A stretch of 64,000 nucleotides of DNA, taken from assembly GCA_012656075.1 (NCBI GenBank), contig JAAKBF010000229.1:485563-549562 (forward strand). The letters run 5' to 3'. Both the position numbers and the translations under genes were made by a program. The notes under the pieces were generated by a model. The model did no database searches. It was given only the letters and a program-made list of their open reading frames with translations, and was not told the origin of the DNA. The stretch is from Phytophthora hibernalis. Its lineage: Eukaryota; Oomycota; Peronosporomycetes; Peronosporales; Peronosporaceae. Below, piece after piece: positions 45,106 to 55,672 of this stretch (its first letter is position 1; every line of letters begins with the position of its first letter).

Positions 45106-46069
45106 CTACTCGTTTATCAGATAGCTGTCCATAATTTCCTCTTCACGTTCATCTGCTTTCTTTTGCAGCTTCTCGATACGCTCTTTTAATCTTTCTTTTT
45201 CGGCTCTATGGTCTGCAACAGGCATGCCTTGCAGGTTGCAATCGAAAATTCGCTTTCCAACAAGGGTTAACGCGTTTCGATGACGCTGAAGAATTGCATC
45301 GATCGATGCCAATTTCTCCGCCTTGCATTCTCTCTCTATGCGCCCACACTGCTCACGTACGAGAGCGGTCTTCTCCTCGATAAGCTCCTTTTTCGTAGTG
45401 GTCTCTGCATCCACGAGTCTGTTTAATGCATCGGAGAGTGACTTGACTGGGTCCACACTTTTCCTGCGCTTTCTGTTTCGTTGCATAGAGTCGGTGAACT
45501 GCATGCCTTCCTTAGTAGAGTCTCTTCATTCTCTTGTACACAGAAGAGGAACAGAACTCCCGACCGGAGCCACGGTGCTCGCACCACAGGTGTAAGTACA
45601 TAGCTGACTTGTCTCCTCTGCAGAAGTTCCAAAAGTCTACGTGCGCCCCAGATAATTTGTTCCTCGCCTCTGACTGAGCGAAACTAGCACTGACATATTT
45701 CCAAATCGACTTCAACTTGGCAGCCGAATGCACTGTTATCTGGTCTGCTTTAATCCCGGTGACTAGCGAATCGTCTGAAACGAGAACGTCAAATGTCTCG
45801 TTGATAGTATTAAAACCTTCAGCAACCGACTCCCAGAAACGCGAACCTCCTTCATCTAGCTCCCTCCGAGTAAGCTTATCACCGGACGATATGAATTGCT
45901 CGAAATATGCGTCGGAGAAAAGGACGTTCATTAATCGAAACGCGCAGTGCGGCGTACGCCTAGAATCGACCGCCTCATTAGACCTCCCACCTCGTTTTCC
46001 ATGCTGCTGGTGCGACAGAACCAACGCGATCCCGCCCTTGGACTCGTCGTACGCTTGCAAAATGGCCAC
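45106..46069 (-). pseudogene. Second ORF of the Harbinger element (oomycete TE-linked protein)
   Basis: Minus-strand frames 46069-45512 and 45504-45106 join with a one-base shift near 45518. The first part (FRLMNVLFSDAYFEQFISSG, FWESVAEGFNTINETFDVLV, GAHVDFWNFCRGDKSAMYLH) has the Trp/Phe pattern of Myb/SANT-like companions found beside Harbinger transposases. The second part is a basic coiled coil (MQRNRKRRKSVDPVK; ERLKERIEKLQKKADEREEE). It is convergent with the transposase, 72 bp apart. A two-ORF layout is typical of PIF/Harbinger, where the Myb-like protein helps target DNA. Confidence 0.55.
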
Positions 46070-46443
46070 GCGGTCCTCCTTTTGGTATTTTTTGCGACAG
46101 AAAGCTTACGCGCTGTGCACTCAAGCTTTAATTGATCAACATTTCACTTGGTGTAGTTCTCCGACGTGGTTGGTATGATGGCACGCTTGCTGACTAATTT
46201 CTGGCGCGCTGTCCACTTGCTGCTCAGATTCCCCTGGTTACTTGCCGCAGCATCCTCCAGGCTGCCGATGCCCAACTATGAGAATGTAGTGAAGGAAGCA
46301 AGCAAGAAAAACCTAAAACTACCGTGTCACGAACTGTAAAATGCAACGGATCGTGATCTCGTTAAGAACTGTCCATTGCAAAGGGGCACACATAAACCCA
46401 AACCCCAAATTAGATCAGGACTCCTGATCTCGTTAGAACGCCC
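46070..46443. other. Intergenic between Harbinger and piggyBac remnants
   Basis: No gene. Contains a local duplication: GATCTCGTTA(A)GAAC at about 46352 and 46427. Confidence 0.4.
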
Positions 46444-46751
46444 TTAACCCCCCAGTCCGAAGGCCTGTATTAGACACGATACCACGAAAGTCATATCGTG
46501 TATCTACACGATAAGACTTTTTAGACTTTGTTTTTGTATTGGCGTATACACATTTCCCTTCAAATAGGGGTAGGTACCGCGTGCGCAGACATGATTTCAA
46601 AGACAAAAAAGGACGCATGGCGTGCACGGGAAAAACCAAGTTGAATATTAGTTCGTGAAGGTAACTCAAATTCCCTCTATAAGGTATCAGAGGGAACCCG
46701 TGAAAGCCACCAGTTTGCCGCCATTTGAGAATCTCACGTCGTGCTGAAAAG

Positions 46752-48295
46752 ATGTCGGGCTTCCGCCAAGTATGGACCGAGTTGCTCAAAGAGGGCTGGT
46801 CGTCCAAGCGCCCCACCGGACTGGAGGTTGACCACACGTAGCTGCGCCCTGGCAAGACGAAGAAGGACAAGCGCGGAGTTGATTTCTTCGTGGGCCCCAG
46901 GATTTGATGGTATATCTGGACAAGCTCGCCGTCGGTACGCATGGGACTGTTTGTGGGTTATCTACAACTCCTTCAGACAGGTATGGTGGTTCTCGTTGAT
47001 GCAGTGAAACAAGCGGCGACGGCGATGAATGATCAGCAGAATGCGAAAGAGTGAAGTTGTGGCACAGTCCAAGGTATTGTCACTTTCCACTTATCATGTC
47101 CCATACTCGCTAACAGGCCCTTGTATCGGGTATCATACATATTGTACAGGACCTTCGTCATCAGTCTCCGTCCCAGACCCAACTAATACAACGAATGATT
47201 CTGAACGCCCCATGGAGGCGTTGATGGACCCTCACGTGCAAGGTAATTCAATGAACGTTTACTATCGTGCAATGAACGTTTGCTATCGTGTCTAATACCC
47301 CCTAAAGGTTCCGTGTATCATGTATTGTGCAGAACCTACATCTACTAGCCCAACAGCAGTGGCGAATGTATGTGCTTCGGTACCCGCGGAGGATAACACT
47401 ATGCCTTCTTCGTCAAACACGACAGCAGTGACTTCAACTGGTACGCATCCTACCGTATACAAAATCGACTTGGATTATATTCACAACGGTTTACTTTTTG
47501 TAGTTGAAGAAAGTGTTCTACAAGAGCGACGCAATTTGATCACTGCGCTTGCTGAAGTTGCTTCCGACTCGGAGACACAGCAACTTTGCCCCACTTCTCC
47601 TCATGTTGACGATGAAGACATGAGCCCAGAAGAAGTAAGCGCTGAAGAAACATCGTCCGATCTCGAGCCTGTTGAATCAGATGAACTTTCTGGTACGGTA
47701 TCATGTACTATCCATGATAGAGATACACGATATGCCAATCTAACGTGTATTTTTGTATCCTAGACAATAACGTCACGAAGCCTCCACACACTATCAAAAG
47801 CTATGGTGCGCTTGATTATGACGGAGAGAACGACGATGGCTTCGATAATGATGATGCGATGTTTGAATTCAATGCAATTGATGAGCTTGGTGAAGAGGAG
47901 GAGACTGTGGCACCGGATGTGCCTTTGATGAAGCGCATCTTGCTGCTGTTGGTGGAATGGAGGGTCTTACGGTCGATAATATAAGTTGTAAACGAAACTC
48001 GGATATAATCGAAGAGATAGTTACTTCAGGATGGCTTGAGACTACACCCCAAGAGTCGTATTCATACATGGAACGTCCGTACGAGGACCGGGCCGATATC
48101 TCTATGCGTGATGCTTATCCTAGACTCTTCGACGGGTAGGCAGCGATGGCCGCAGCTACCACGCCGGCATGTGCGCTATTCTACTTTATGACTTTCGGTT
48201 TGCGGGATAACATATCGAGAGCTACTAAAGACTACTTCGCACAAATACGGCCAAAGTTGTTCATGTTGTGCTGCTCTGAGACCGCTTATTGAGCG
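46752..48295 (+). pseudogene. piggyBac-like transposase, N-terminal and middle fragments
   Basis: ATG 46752 starts MSGFRQVWTELLKEGWSSKR, then PTGLEVDHT and TAG at 46839-46841 (Tyr expected), then LRPGKTKKDKRGVDFFVG. This N-terminal domain accompanies oomycete piggyBac proteins. Exons seem to continue at 47151-47700 (acidic, with introns ending TTGTACAG and TTGTGCAG) and 47762-48140 (GYLDYDGENDDGFDNDD-like acidic part; YMERPYEDRADISMRDAYPR LFDG, broken by stops). KLFMLCCSETAY near 48259-48294 is the piggyBac DDE-domain signature, reached after an internal deletion. A stop follows at once. Confidence 0.55.
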
Positions 48296-48351
48296 TGTCG
48301 CCGGACACAGCCATTTTTTAACGGTAAATATCCTGCCCATGTATCCAAAAC

Positions 48352-49163
48352 ATGAATTCCCATATATCCGTCCAGGTGTTGCCCATGTCGCCAAATACTT
48401 TACGCGGCCGTTTAAAATACCATTCTCGCCGTTTTCTGCGCGATGCTCGTCTTTATCCAGATGACAGGATCTGTTTGGAACCGTACCATTCCCGCTTTCT
48501 CAGCCACCCAAGCACACGCTTTCCAACCGCCGACACGCGGCTCGACCCCCTTCGTCGCCGCGCTCCTGCTACGCTGCGTACGCCCTGACACGCGGCTCGC
48601 ACCCTTCGCCGACACGCACGTACGTCCTGGACCGGATACGCGCGTACGCCCTGGAGTGGACCCCCGCCCCGCCAACACGCGCGTACGCCCTGGACTGGAC
48701 TCGCGCTCGCGTACAAGATTCTCCTGCGACACGAACGCCTACGACCGGACCTGTATGAGGTTATCCAACAGCTTCTGGGACGGCAGGAAGACAAAGTCTT
48801 CCTGCCGATCAATCTCAACAAGAGTCATTGAGCCTGTATCGTGGTGGACAACCGGAAAGATGTGCTCATGTGCTACGACAGTGTCGACAAGCGATCCCAC
48901 CTCAAGCTTTTGCAGGAAATGCGAACGAGGCTATCAGTACAACGCTTACGGGGTTCACACAGACCACGATGCACAGTCCAACCCAGAAAGATAGCGACAG
49001 TTGCGGGTTGTTTGTCTGCCTGTTCTTTTGGAAACGACTGTGGAAGGAAGCTGGAAACGATTACACTCAATTGGGTCTGATATTGAAACGGTGGGAAGTT
49101 CTACGCGCAATCATCGAGTTCAGCAAACAGCACGGCGAGGAAGCTGTCACCACGACGGATTGA
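48352..49163 (+). pseudogene. Ulp1/C48-type cysteine protease fragment (transposon-associated)
   Basis: Around 48780-48910 the + strand reads LLGRQEDKVFLPINLNKSH, a stop, ACIVVDNRKDVLMCYDSVDK: the His-Trp, Asp part of a SUMO-protease (C48) active site. The Trp codon after His is TGA (48829-48831). After a one-base shift PTQKDSDSCGLFVCLFFWKR supplies the Gln and catalytic Cys, ending at 49163. C48 domains are common cargo of MULE-type elements. Upstream coding (before 48780) is replaced by a GC-rich tandem repeat. Confidence 0.6.
48560..48715. repeat. GC-rich degenerate tandem repeat (ACGCGCGTACGCCCTGGA)
   Basis: Five to six degenerate copies of ACACGCG(C)GTACGCCCTGGAC occur in a row; the first and last are less regular. 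Confidence 0.6.
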
Positions 49164-49571
49164 TTGGAGTGATACCTTTGAAATACATGTCATTTTGCTT
49201 TTCGCTTTCGTTGTCATGTTTTCTCCATGTATCGCCCAGGTATTTTGTTGCACATACCAGCTTAGTCCGTCTGTGATTGGTTGGATCCATGCGTAATTAC
49301 GTTTGTATCAGGTAAAAAGGTGTGAAGTACTGCGCCGACAAACACGTCCAACTGTCAGTCTTCATTTTTCTAAAGTGCTGTCAACATGATTCCACCAAGT
49401 CCTAAAACATGTTAAAACATGGAGGGAATTGATGTCGTGATTATGACATATGATTAGACTTAAAATCAGCATTGTACGCAGAGAACATCCTAGAAAATAG
49501 ATTTCGTACTTGTTTGTTAGCTTCGGTAAAAAAATACTCGATCATGTTTGGGCACTGGACATTGCATGGGA
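49164..49571. other. Flank left of element B
   Basis: AT-rich, no gene. The last 11 bases, ATTGCATGGGA (49561-49571), recur at 57215-57225 right after the other LTR. Confidence 0.5.
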
Positions 49572-49983
49572 TGTGACGGGGTCACACGCACCTTAGCTTT
49601 AGAGGAAGCGTTAACGCGCTAACCACAACAGACGCCTAGCGTTCCTGCTGTAAGCTTGCAAAGGCCTGGCCTTCCTGTCCAATATGGTACCGAGTACCAA
49701 TTGACTTGCGAACTTCCGGGTTAGAGTTAAACTGATTTATATTAAGAACACTGTTGTAGTTCTAACTACTGCTAACTATCTGCATACTGAATCCCTGTCA
49801 AATCTGATCTGTCCAAACGGGAGCCACCCATTTAGATGTACTGCTTTAATACAACTGGCGTACCACTTAAGTACGATTGAAGTACGAATTAAGTCCTTGA
49901 CGTGCCACACACCACGCGTGTGACGGACACCAATGGTGTGGACCACATCACAGAGAACAATGGTCGTCCCCTGTCAAGTGGCC
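49572..49983 (-). repeat. 3' LTR of element B
   Basis: 412 bp, starting TGTGACGGGGTCACACGC as written on the + strand. Matches 56806-57214. A hairpin TGTGACGGGGTCACA marks its end. Confidence 0.9.
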
Positions 49984-49989
49984 CCATTA

Positions 49990-52060
49990 CACCCTCCCAC
50001 ACCCAAACGGGAAGCACCTTGTCCCAGGGGAATTCCAGCGAACCTCACAGGCAACGCCTCGTTCTGCAATTTGCGCCCGAGCGAACACCCGCCGAGAATC
50101 CAAGACGCCCACCGGGCACCAGGCCAAGACCCGCACCACTTGCGATGCCCAAAGCGTCGACTCCAGGCGCTCCGCGCCGCCGACCACAAGACGAAGGCGG
50201 CGAAGCCCAATCGAAGAAGCCGCCTCGGCATCCGAAGAAGGCTTCCCAGAAGCCCGACGACAGGGCTAAGCCCGCTGCGACCAGATCGGTCCAGCAGGAA
50301 ACGCACCGAGGTCACCCTGCCCGGACCGTACGAAGGCGGCAGCGACAACGAGTCGGACTCCGACGGTGAGACCAACCCGAACCTAGTTCTGGGCGACAAC
50401 AGCCCGGAATTCCACGGCGACGAAGCTCCAAGAGCGGAAGATGCGAGCGCGCCGACGGCAACAACCGCAGCGACGGCAGCGACTTCCAAAGTTCCGGGTC
50501 CTGACGACAAAGCTTCGGACCGCGGCGACGAGGCTCACAGAGCTGCTGATGACGATGGTCAAGCTTCCAAAGTTCCGAGGGACGGCGACGACAAGTCCCA
50601 CTCGGCGACTGCAAAGCAGACCAGCGACGCACCCAAGGACGCTGCCTCAGCCACCGATCGCAAACCCGAGCCGGGTGCAACAAGTGAAGCGAAGCACCGC
50701 TCGAAGGAGGATGCCTCGGACGAGGTCGACTACAGCGAGTCGGATCTAGAGTCGGGCGAGGTCAACGACCCAAGCACTTCACCCAAGCTCACCGATCAGC
50801 AGCGACGTCTCCATACGGGGAGTCCTGCAACTCCTCGCAGTGCTGCTGCTGAAGCCGCCAAGCGGGAAGCCCAAGCGTCGGCGACGGTGATGACGTACCC
50901 GAAGGGCTGATTCAGCCCGACAACCGCCAGCACCTTCACGATCGTGTCCGCGATATGAGGGAGGCTGCGGAGCAGCGACGAACCTCGAAGCGAGATCACG
51001 AGCCAGCGGCACCTCGAAACAAAGAGCAGCTGCTCGCGCTGCGATACTGGCCCGTACGGGAGTACCGCGAGTACCTTCGACAGAGTCGTGAGCCGGGTAA
51101 GGCGGTGCAGCAGTACGACGAGTGTCCTGTCGTCCTCCACGACGACACGGGCATCGCCCGCCAGTCCAACGAACGCGAGTTCACAGACTGGCTGCACCAC
51201 TTGGGGTATCCCTTGACCGAGTTCACGGACTCGCCGTACCGTATCGACTGGCTGGACCAACGGCGCCTCCGCTTCCGCATGGCGAAGTCCATCGTGGATG
51301 GCCAGTGGCGCAACCGATACCTCGAGCGCTCGAAGCCCACCCCGGGCGTTATCCTCGAGGAGGTTGTGCAGAAGATCCAGAAGTCGTGGCAGTCGCAGCC
51401 GGTAGAACCGTTCAGTGTTCTTGGCGCGGTTAGCGCCGACCGGCTCCAGGGGAGCGGTCAAAAGCGGCCACGATGTCGGCGCAGTCCTCCGAGAGACGGC
51501 TACCAGCCTCCCACGTGCTTTGATCCTCCGGATAGCAGCGCCACTTCACCAAGTATTGGTAGTGACCGCTACGCCCGCGGTGCATCTGTATTCTCTCGAC
51601 ATGGAAGTGAGAGCGTCCTCATTACTGATCAGTGGAGGCGGGGGACACAACGGACGCGTCCACGGATCGGGACGCTCCGCGTAATGTGTTAGCGGCGCGC
51701 GCTTCAGCTCTGGTGGCCATGCTGACCACACGAAGCTCGTGACTGCAGTGAAGGGTTGCCAGCGGCTCTTGGAGTCGCAGAGGACTGACTTAGTGGCCCT
51801 GCGAGGGAACCTGCACTCCGTCGAGTCGACCGTGAGTCATTTGGCTCCAAGTGTGGTTCAGCTCGAACGCAGTGCGGGTGATCGCCAGCGGCAGGTCGAT
51901 CGCTCGAGCGAGGACCTTCGACAAGCGCTTTATCGATGCTCGGAGAGCGAGAGGGCCCCGCGAATGACCGTGCTGTGCTTCACAAGCACTTTGGGTGGCT
52001 CTGCGACCTCTACTCTCGCGTTGAGGCGTTAGAGAGCCGTGCTTCTCCGACTGATCCGCC
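49990..52060 (+). pseudogene. Antisense ORF between pol and 3' LTR of element B
   Basis: Three + strand frames chain with single-base shifts near 50310, 50890 and 51440-51700. The first, basic and Pro-rich part (TPGAPRRRPQDEGGEAQSKK) opens in the frame of 49902, which begins inside the LTR. Next comes a long acidic, disordered part (GGSDNESDSDGETNPNLVLG ... DEVDYSESDLESGEVND). Then a compact, Trp/Tyr-rich region (LLALRYWPVREYREYLRQSR, FTDWLHHLGYPLTEFTDSPY, YRIDWLDQRRLRFRMAKSIV) and a final coiled coil (GCQRLLESQRTDLVALRGNL). It ends within about 100 bp of the pol stop on the other strand. No enzyme motif is recognised. Position and tail-to-tail layout equal the antisense ORF of element A, though sequence similarity is not evident. 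Confidence 0.55.
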
Positions 52061-52142
52061 CCTGCGGCTGCTCTTCCTGCTGCGACCGTTCCTCCGCCGG
52101 ATATGATGCAGATGATGGCGAACGCGTTTCGCCACTTCGCGG

Positions 52143-52499
52143 TTACGTCGGACTCTCAGAGTCATTCACCTCGGCCTGGTGATAAGGCTTAAGAAGTCCC
52201 ACGTAGAACGTCGGGTGCGTGGCCATAGCCGACGGCAGGTCCAATGTGTATGCGTTGCCATGGACCCCAATGACCGTGAACGGCCCCACGAACCTTGGAC
52301 GCAGATTTATGCTGCCCACCGTAGTGACCGCCTGCATAGGGAGGTTTTTAGCATTTAAGAGGACCTGGTCCCCAAGTTTAAACACATTCACGTTCCTTCG
52401 CCCTCGGCGATCACTGTTTTCCTTCTGTGTGTCTTGCGCGGCAGCCATAGCGTCCCGGACGCGTTGCCTTACGGCTTCACCAGTCTCGATGAACGCCAA
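52143..52499 (-). CDS. Integrase C-terminal region of element B
   Basis: FKLGDQVLLNAKNLPMQAV and RPRFVGPFTVIGVHGNAYTL and PTFYVGLLKPYHQAEVNDSE are the C-terminal DNA-binding fold of Gypsy integrases. Stop at 52143, with no chromodomain after it, unlike elements A and C. It is joined to the core by a one-base shift near 52490. Confidence 0.7.
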   Translation of the reverse strand: MAFIETGEAVRQRVRDAMAAAQDTQKENSDRRGRRNVNVFKLGDQVLLNAKNLPMQAVTTVGSINLRPRFVGPFTVIGVHGNAYTLDLPSAMATHPTFYVGLLKPYHQAEVNDSESPT

Positions 52500-53188
52500 C
52501 AGGTTCCGTTTGACGGACGGACGCAGGCCTTTAAGGCCCCGCGGGTCTTCGGCGTCAGCCTCTCCCCACTCAAATTAGAAGCCGGAGGTAACGACAGTGG
52601 CGTACGCGGATGGCGTAGCCCGTTAACGTAGAATGGGGTGAAACCCGTCGACGAATGCACAGCATTATTCAGCGCGAACTCAACCTGCGGCAGCAGCGTG
52701 CTCCACTGTGTGGGTTCTTCGGCGCAGACGCTGCGCAACACATCCTCCAACACGCCGTTCACCCGCTCGGTTTGACCGTCTGTCTGCGGATGGTCCGCCG
52801 TGGACATGTCCAATCTCGTTCCGAGAAGACGGAACAAGTGTTTCAAGAAGTGTGAGACGAAGCGGGGATCCCGATCACTCACGAACGCCTCCGGAAGGCC
52901 ATTATGTCGAAAGACATTGTCGACAAAGAGTTCAGCCGCTTGTGGCGCTGTCACACTCTTTTTCACTGCGGCTAGCCGCACCATCTTACTGAGACGGCAA
53001 ACGAAGACCAAGATACGTGTGCATCTGCCGGAAGCTCGAAGATGAAGTCCAAGCTCACCGAGCGCCAGCAATCGGCCGGCACCGGCAAGCTCATCAAGGG
53101 AGCCGATGACGAGGGAGCGGGTTTCACACGTTGGCACGTTTCGCACGTCTGCACGTACTTCCGAACCCACTTGTACATGTGAGGCCAC
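52469..53188 (-). CDS. Integrase catalytic core of element B
   Basis: After LVFVCRLSKMVRLAAVKKSV, the frame has GLPEAFVSDRDPRFVSHFLK (second Asp) and DHPQTDGQTERVNGVLEDVL (Glu). The first Asp (SLDFIFELPAD) lies at the end of the preceding frame, so a one-base shift near 53040 splits the core. Confidence 0.75.
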   Translation of the reverse strand: MASHVQVGSEVRADVRNVPTCETRSLVIGSLDELAGAGRLLALGELGLHLRASGRCTRILVFVCRLSKMVRLAAVKKSVTAPQAAELFVDNVFRHNGLPEAFVSDRDPRFVSHFLKHLFRLLGTRLDMSTADHPQTDGQTERVNGVLEDVLRSVCAEEPTQWSTLLPQVEFALNNAVHSSTGFTPFYVNGLRHPRTPLSLPPASNLSGERLTPKTRGALKACVRPSNGTCWRSSRLVKP

Positions 53189-53874
53189 CAGAAGTTGCGC
53201 GCCACAGACGTGTACGTCTTCTCACGTCCAAGATGGCCGCTGAGCGGCGTGTCGTGACCCTCGTACAGAACGCGATGCCGCAAGTCCTCGTCGTTAGGAA
53301 CGACTATGCGAGGCTCTTCGCCTTCATCGACTTGGTAATAGAGGAGACCTTCGACCGGAGAGTAGCGGTGCAACCGCGAGCGCTGCCGCGCAGTTATCTT
53401 CACCGCTACCTTCGGCGTACCGAGTGCTCTAACGAGATCGACCATATCTTCGTCCTCGGCGTACGCCTCTCGCAGAAGCTCATAGAGCGGGGACTCGAGG
53501 TACGCGACGTGCGCCAGCTCGTAGTCCGGACGTCGGGAAAGTGCGTCCGCGAGGACGTTCTGATTTCCTGGCTTGTACTCCACCGTGAAGTTATACTCCG
53601 CGAAGAAGGAGAGCCACCGCGCCAGGCGTTGGGAGAGATGAGGCGACGATGTCGCAGTCCGCAAGGACGCGTGGTCTGTGTAGATCACAAAGGGTTTACT
53701 GCCAAGCAGGTTTACCCAAAATTTCACCAGCGCGTACTTCATAGCGAGAAGTTCCTTGTCATGGACCGGGTAGTTCTTCTCTGCCGCCTTTAGTTGGCGC
53801 GACTGGAACGAGACCACTCGCTCTCTGCCATCGACATCGACTTGCAGAAGCGCACAGCCAATGATGCATCGCAT
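52972..53874 (-). CDS. RNase H and integrase zinc finger of element B
   Basis: RNase H: VVSFQSRQLKAAEKNYPVHD, KELLAMKYALVKFWVNLLGS (Glu), FVIYTDHASLRTATSSP (Asp) and GNQNVLADALSRRPDYEL (Asp). Zinc finger: LYEGHDTPLSGHLGREKTY with YVQTCETCQRVKPAP (HHCC). It ends with the first integrase Asp. Only the native RNase H is present, in contrast to element A. Confidence 0.8.
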   Translation of the reverse strand: MRCIIGCALLQVDVDGRERVVSFQSRQLKAAEKNYPVHDKELLAMKYALVKFWVNLLGSKPFVIYTDHASLRTATSSPHLSQRLARWLSFFAEYNFTVEYKPGNQNVLADALSRRPDYELAHVAYLESPLYELLREAYAEDEDMVDLVRALGTPKVAVKITARQRSRLHRYSPVEGLLYYQVDEGEEPRIVVPNDEDLRHRVLYEGHDTPLSGHLGREKTYTSVARNFWWPHMYKWVRKYVQTCETCQRVKPAPSSSAPLMSLPVPADCWRSVSLDFIFELPADAHVSWSSFAVSVRWCG

Positions 53875-53990
53875 ACTACACTGAACGGGCGATCGTCGTC
53901 TGGCAAAGCCAAGATCGGAGCGCTCTGAAAGCTTCTTTTGATAGACTCAAACGCTTGGTGAGCCTCGTCGTTCCACGATCATTCCGTGTC

Positions 53991-54803
53991 CTACTTCAGG
54001 AGGTTGGTCAATGGCCGCGCCATCTCGGCATAATTGGCACTGTACTTGTGCAAGTAGTTGGCTAGGCCAAACCACTTACGTAGGTCCTTCTGGGATACGG
54101 GAACCGGCCACTGCGCAATCGCGCAAACCTTCTCGGATCCGCGCGGATGCCATCCTTGCCGAGGAAACATCCCAAGAAGGAATCTCTTCGGCGCCGAAGA
54201 TGCACTTGTTGATGTTCGCATACAAGCGATTCTCTCGCATGCACATCAGAACCTCGCGGAGATGATCGATGTGAGCCTCGACGGCCGTCTTGGCTTCCGA
54301 GACACGACTGTGCACAAAGATATCATCGAAGTACGTCTGTGCGAACGCCCGCATCGGCCGAAAAAGTTGCGTCACCAGCCGATTGAACGTGGCCGGAGCG
54401 TTTGACAGCCCCTGGGACATCACAAACCGCCCCACAACATCCCACTGGGAGTACTCACCGCTGTGAGGGGTACGTCGGATTCCCGCATCAGCAGCTGATG
54501 ATAGCCGTCGACCATGTCGAGTGCGCTGAAGATAGTGCATCCTGCCATGTTGTTCTGCAACACGTCCGTCCAAGGGATTGGCGTGGACGCCAGTATCGTC
54601 GCTGCATTCAACTTGTTGAACGCGTGCACCATGCGCCATTTACCGTTGGGTTTCTTTACGCAAAACGTCGGGGACGAGTGCGGCGACTTCGGCTCGCGTA
54701 CCATGCCCTCGGCATACTTGGCTGCGAAGAAGGCGTCGATTACGTCGACTTGCTCCTTCGGTAATGGCCACTGGCGAGTCGTGCAGTACTTGGTGCCCGG
54801 CAC
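53991..54803 (-). pseudogene. Reverse transcriptase of element B
   Basis: Frames 54803-54420, 54639-54076 and 54221-53991 together hold KSPHSSPTFCVKKPNGKWRM, NKLNAATILASTPIPWTDVL, CTIFSALDMVDGYHQLLMRE (first Asp), GLSNAPATFNRLVTQLFRPM, AQTYFDDIFVHSRVSEAKTA (Asp pair) and RKWFGLANYLHKYSANYAEM. The NAPATF-to-YFDD gap is normal, about 22 residues. One-base shifts lie near 54440, 54180 and 53990. Confidence 0.75.
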
Positions 54804-55672
54804 CAGATCGATTTCGTGTCGAACCCCCTATCCGGAGGCAACACCGAAGGTGGGTCATCGCTGACGGCATCCGAAAACTCCGGTAGTACGGGTCCGAGGA
54901 TGGCCGCGCCATACCTTTTCTGCCTCAACGAGGATCGCTCATCTTCAAGCACCTCCGGGTCCATGACCGAAGAGGTATTGAGCTCGACCGAGTCGTGTTC
55001 GCGGTGGATGAGGAGCATCTCCTCGAACTCGCCCGCCTTCAGCGAATCCAAAACTTCCACATATGAGAGCTCTTCCACCTCGAGTAGCTCCGCTACGGTA
55101 GGCAGGGGAGCCAGATTCACGCCTTCCTTGCGTTCTCCTATGAGAACATCAAACACCACTGGTGTGGTCGCCTCACCCGAAGAGACCGCCTCGCGGTATG
55201 AACTTGCAGCGGCTGACGCGGCCTGAACATCTTCCAACGTGGGAGTCCCTGCTTGGCCACTCTGTGTTGCGCGAGCTCCGGCTCCAGCGACTTGTCCTGC
55301 GCGAGCTGACCCAGCATCGACGCCTTGCGTAGTGGGAGACCCTGCTCGACCACTCTTCGTTGCGCGAGCACCGGCTCCAGCGACTTGTCCATCGCCGGCT
55401 CCACGGGCCTGAGCGACGCTCTCGATCTTGAGAGATCCATGAGCCTCATCGTGAGACACACACGGAACCTCCGTACATTCTCCCACATCCACCGAAGGCT
55501 CTTGAGCTCTCGAAGATGCAAGGCACGCGGACGGCAACGCCGTAGGCAGATCGAGTACCTTCGAAGTGCCGTTCGCTGCGTGGCATGCGATGCTCGTGCA
55601 CAAACCCGTCCCGGGAAGAGGAGGGGACATGACCCGCCAGGGCTCTGTCCGCGAGGGGCTTGTGACTAGCAC
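54740..55672 (-). CDS. Linker between protease and RT of element B, with tandem repeat
   Basis: About 310 residues with no known domain. Two copies of a 93-bp unit (55241-55333 and 55334-55400 partial) encode GQVAGAGARAT(K/Q)SG(R/Q)AG. An acidic part (VAELLEVEELSYVEVLDSLK, DPEVLEDERSSLRQKRYG) leads to the RT. Confidence 0.55.
   Translation of the reverse strand: MLVTSPSRTEPWRVMSPPLPGTGLCTSIACHAANGTSKVLDLPTALPSACLASSRAQEPSVDVGECTEVPCVSHDEAHGSLKIESVAQARGAGDGQVAGAGARATKSGRAGSPTTQGVDAGSARAGQVAGAGARATQSGQAGTPTLEDVQAASAAASSYREAVSSGEATTPVVFDVLIGERKEGVNLAPLPTVAELLEVEELSYVEVLDSLKAGEFEEMLLIHREHDSVELNTSSVMDPEVLEDERSSLRQKRYGAAILGPVLPEFSDAVSDDPPSVLPPDRGFDTKSIWCRAPSTARLASGHYRRSKST

Noticed and set aside
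53131..53793. 220-codon + strand ORF opposite RNase H/integrase of element B
   Set aside because: Minus-strand frame has clear RNase H and zinc-finger motifs; this is a shadow.
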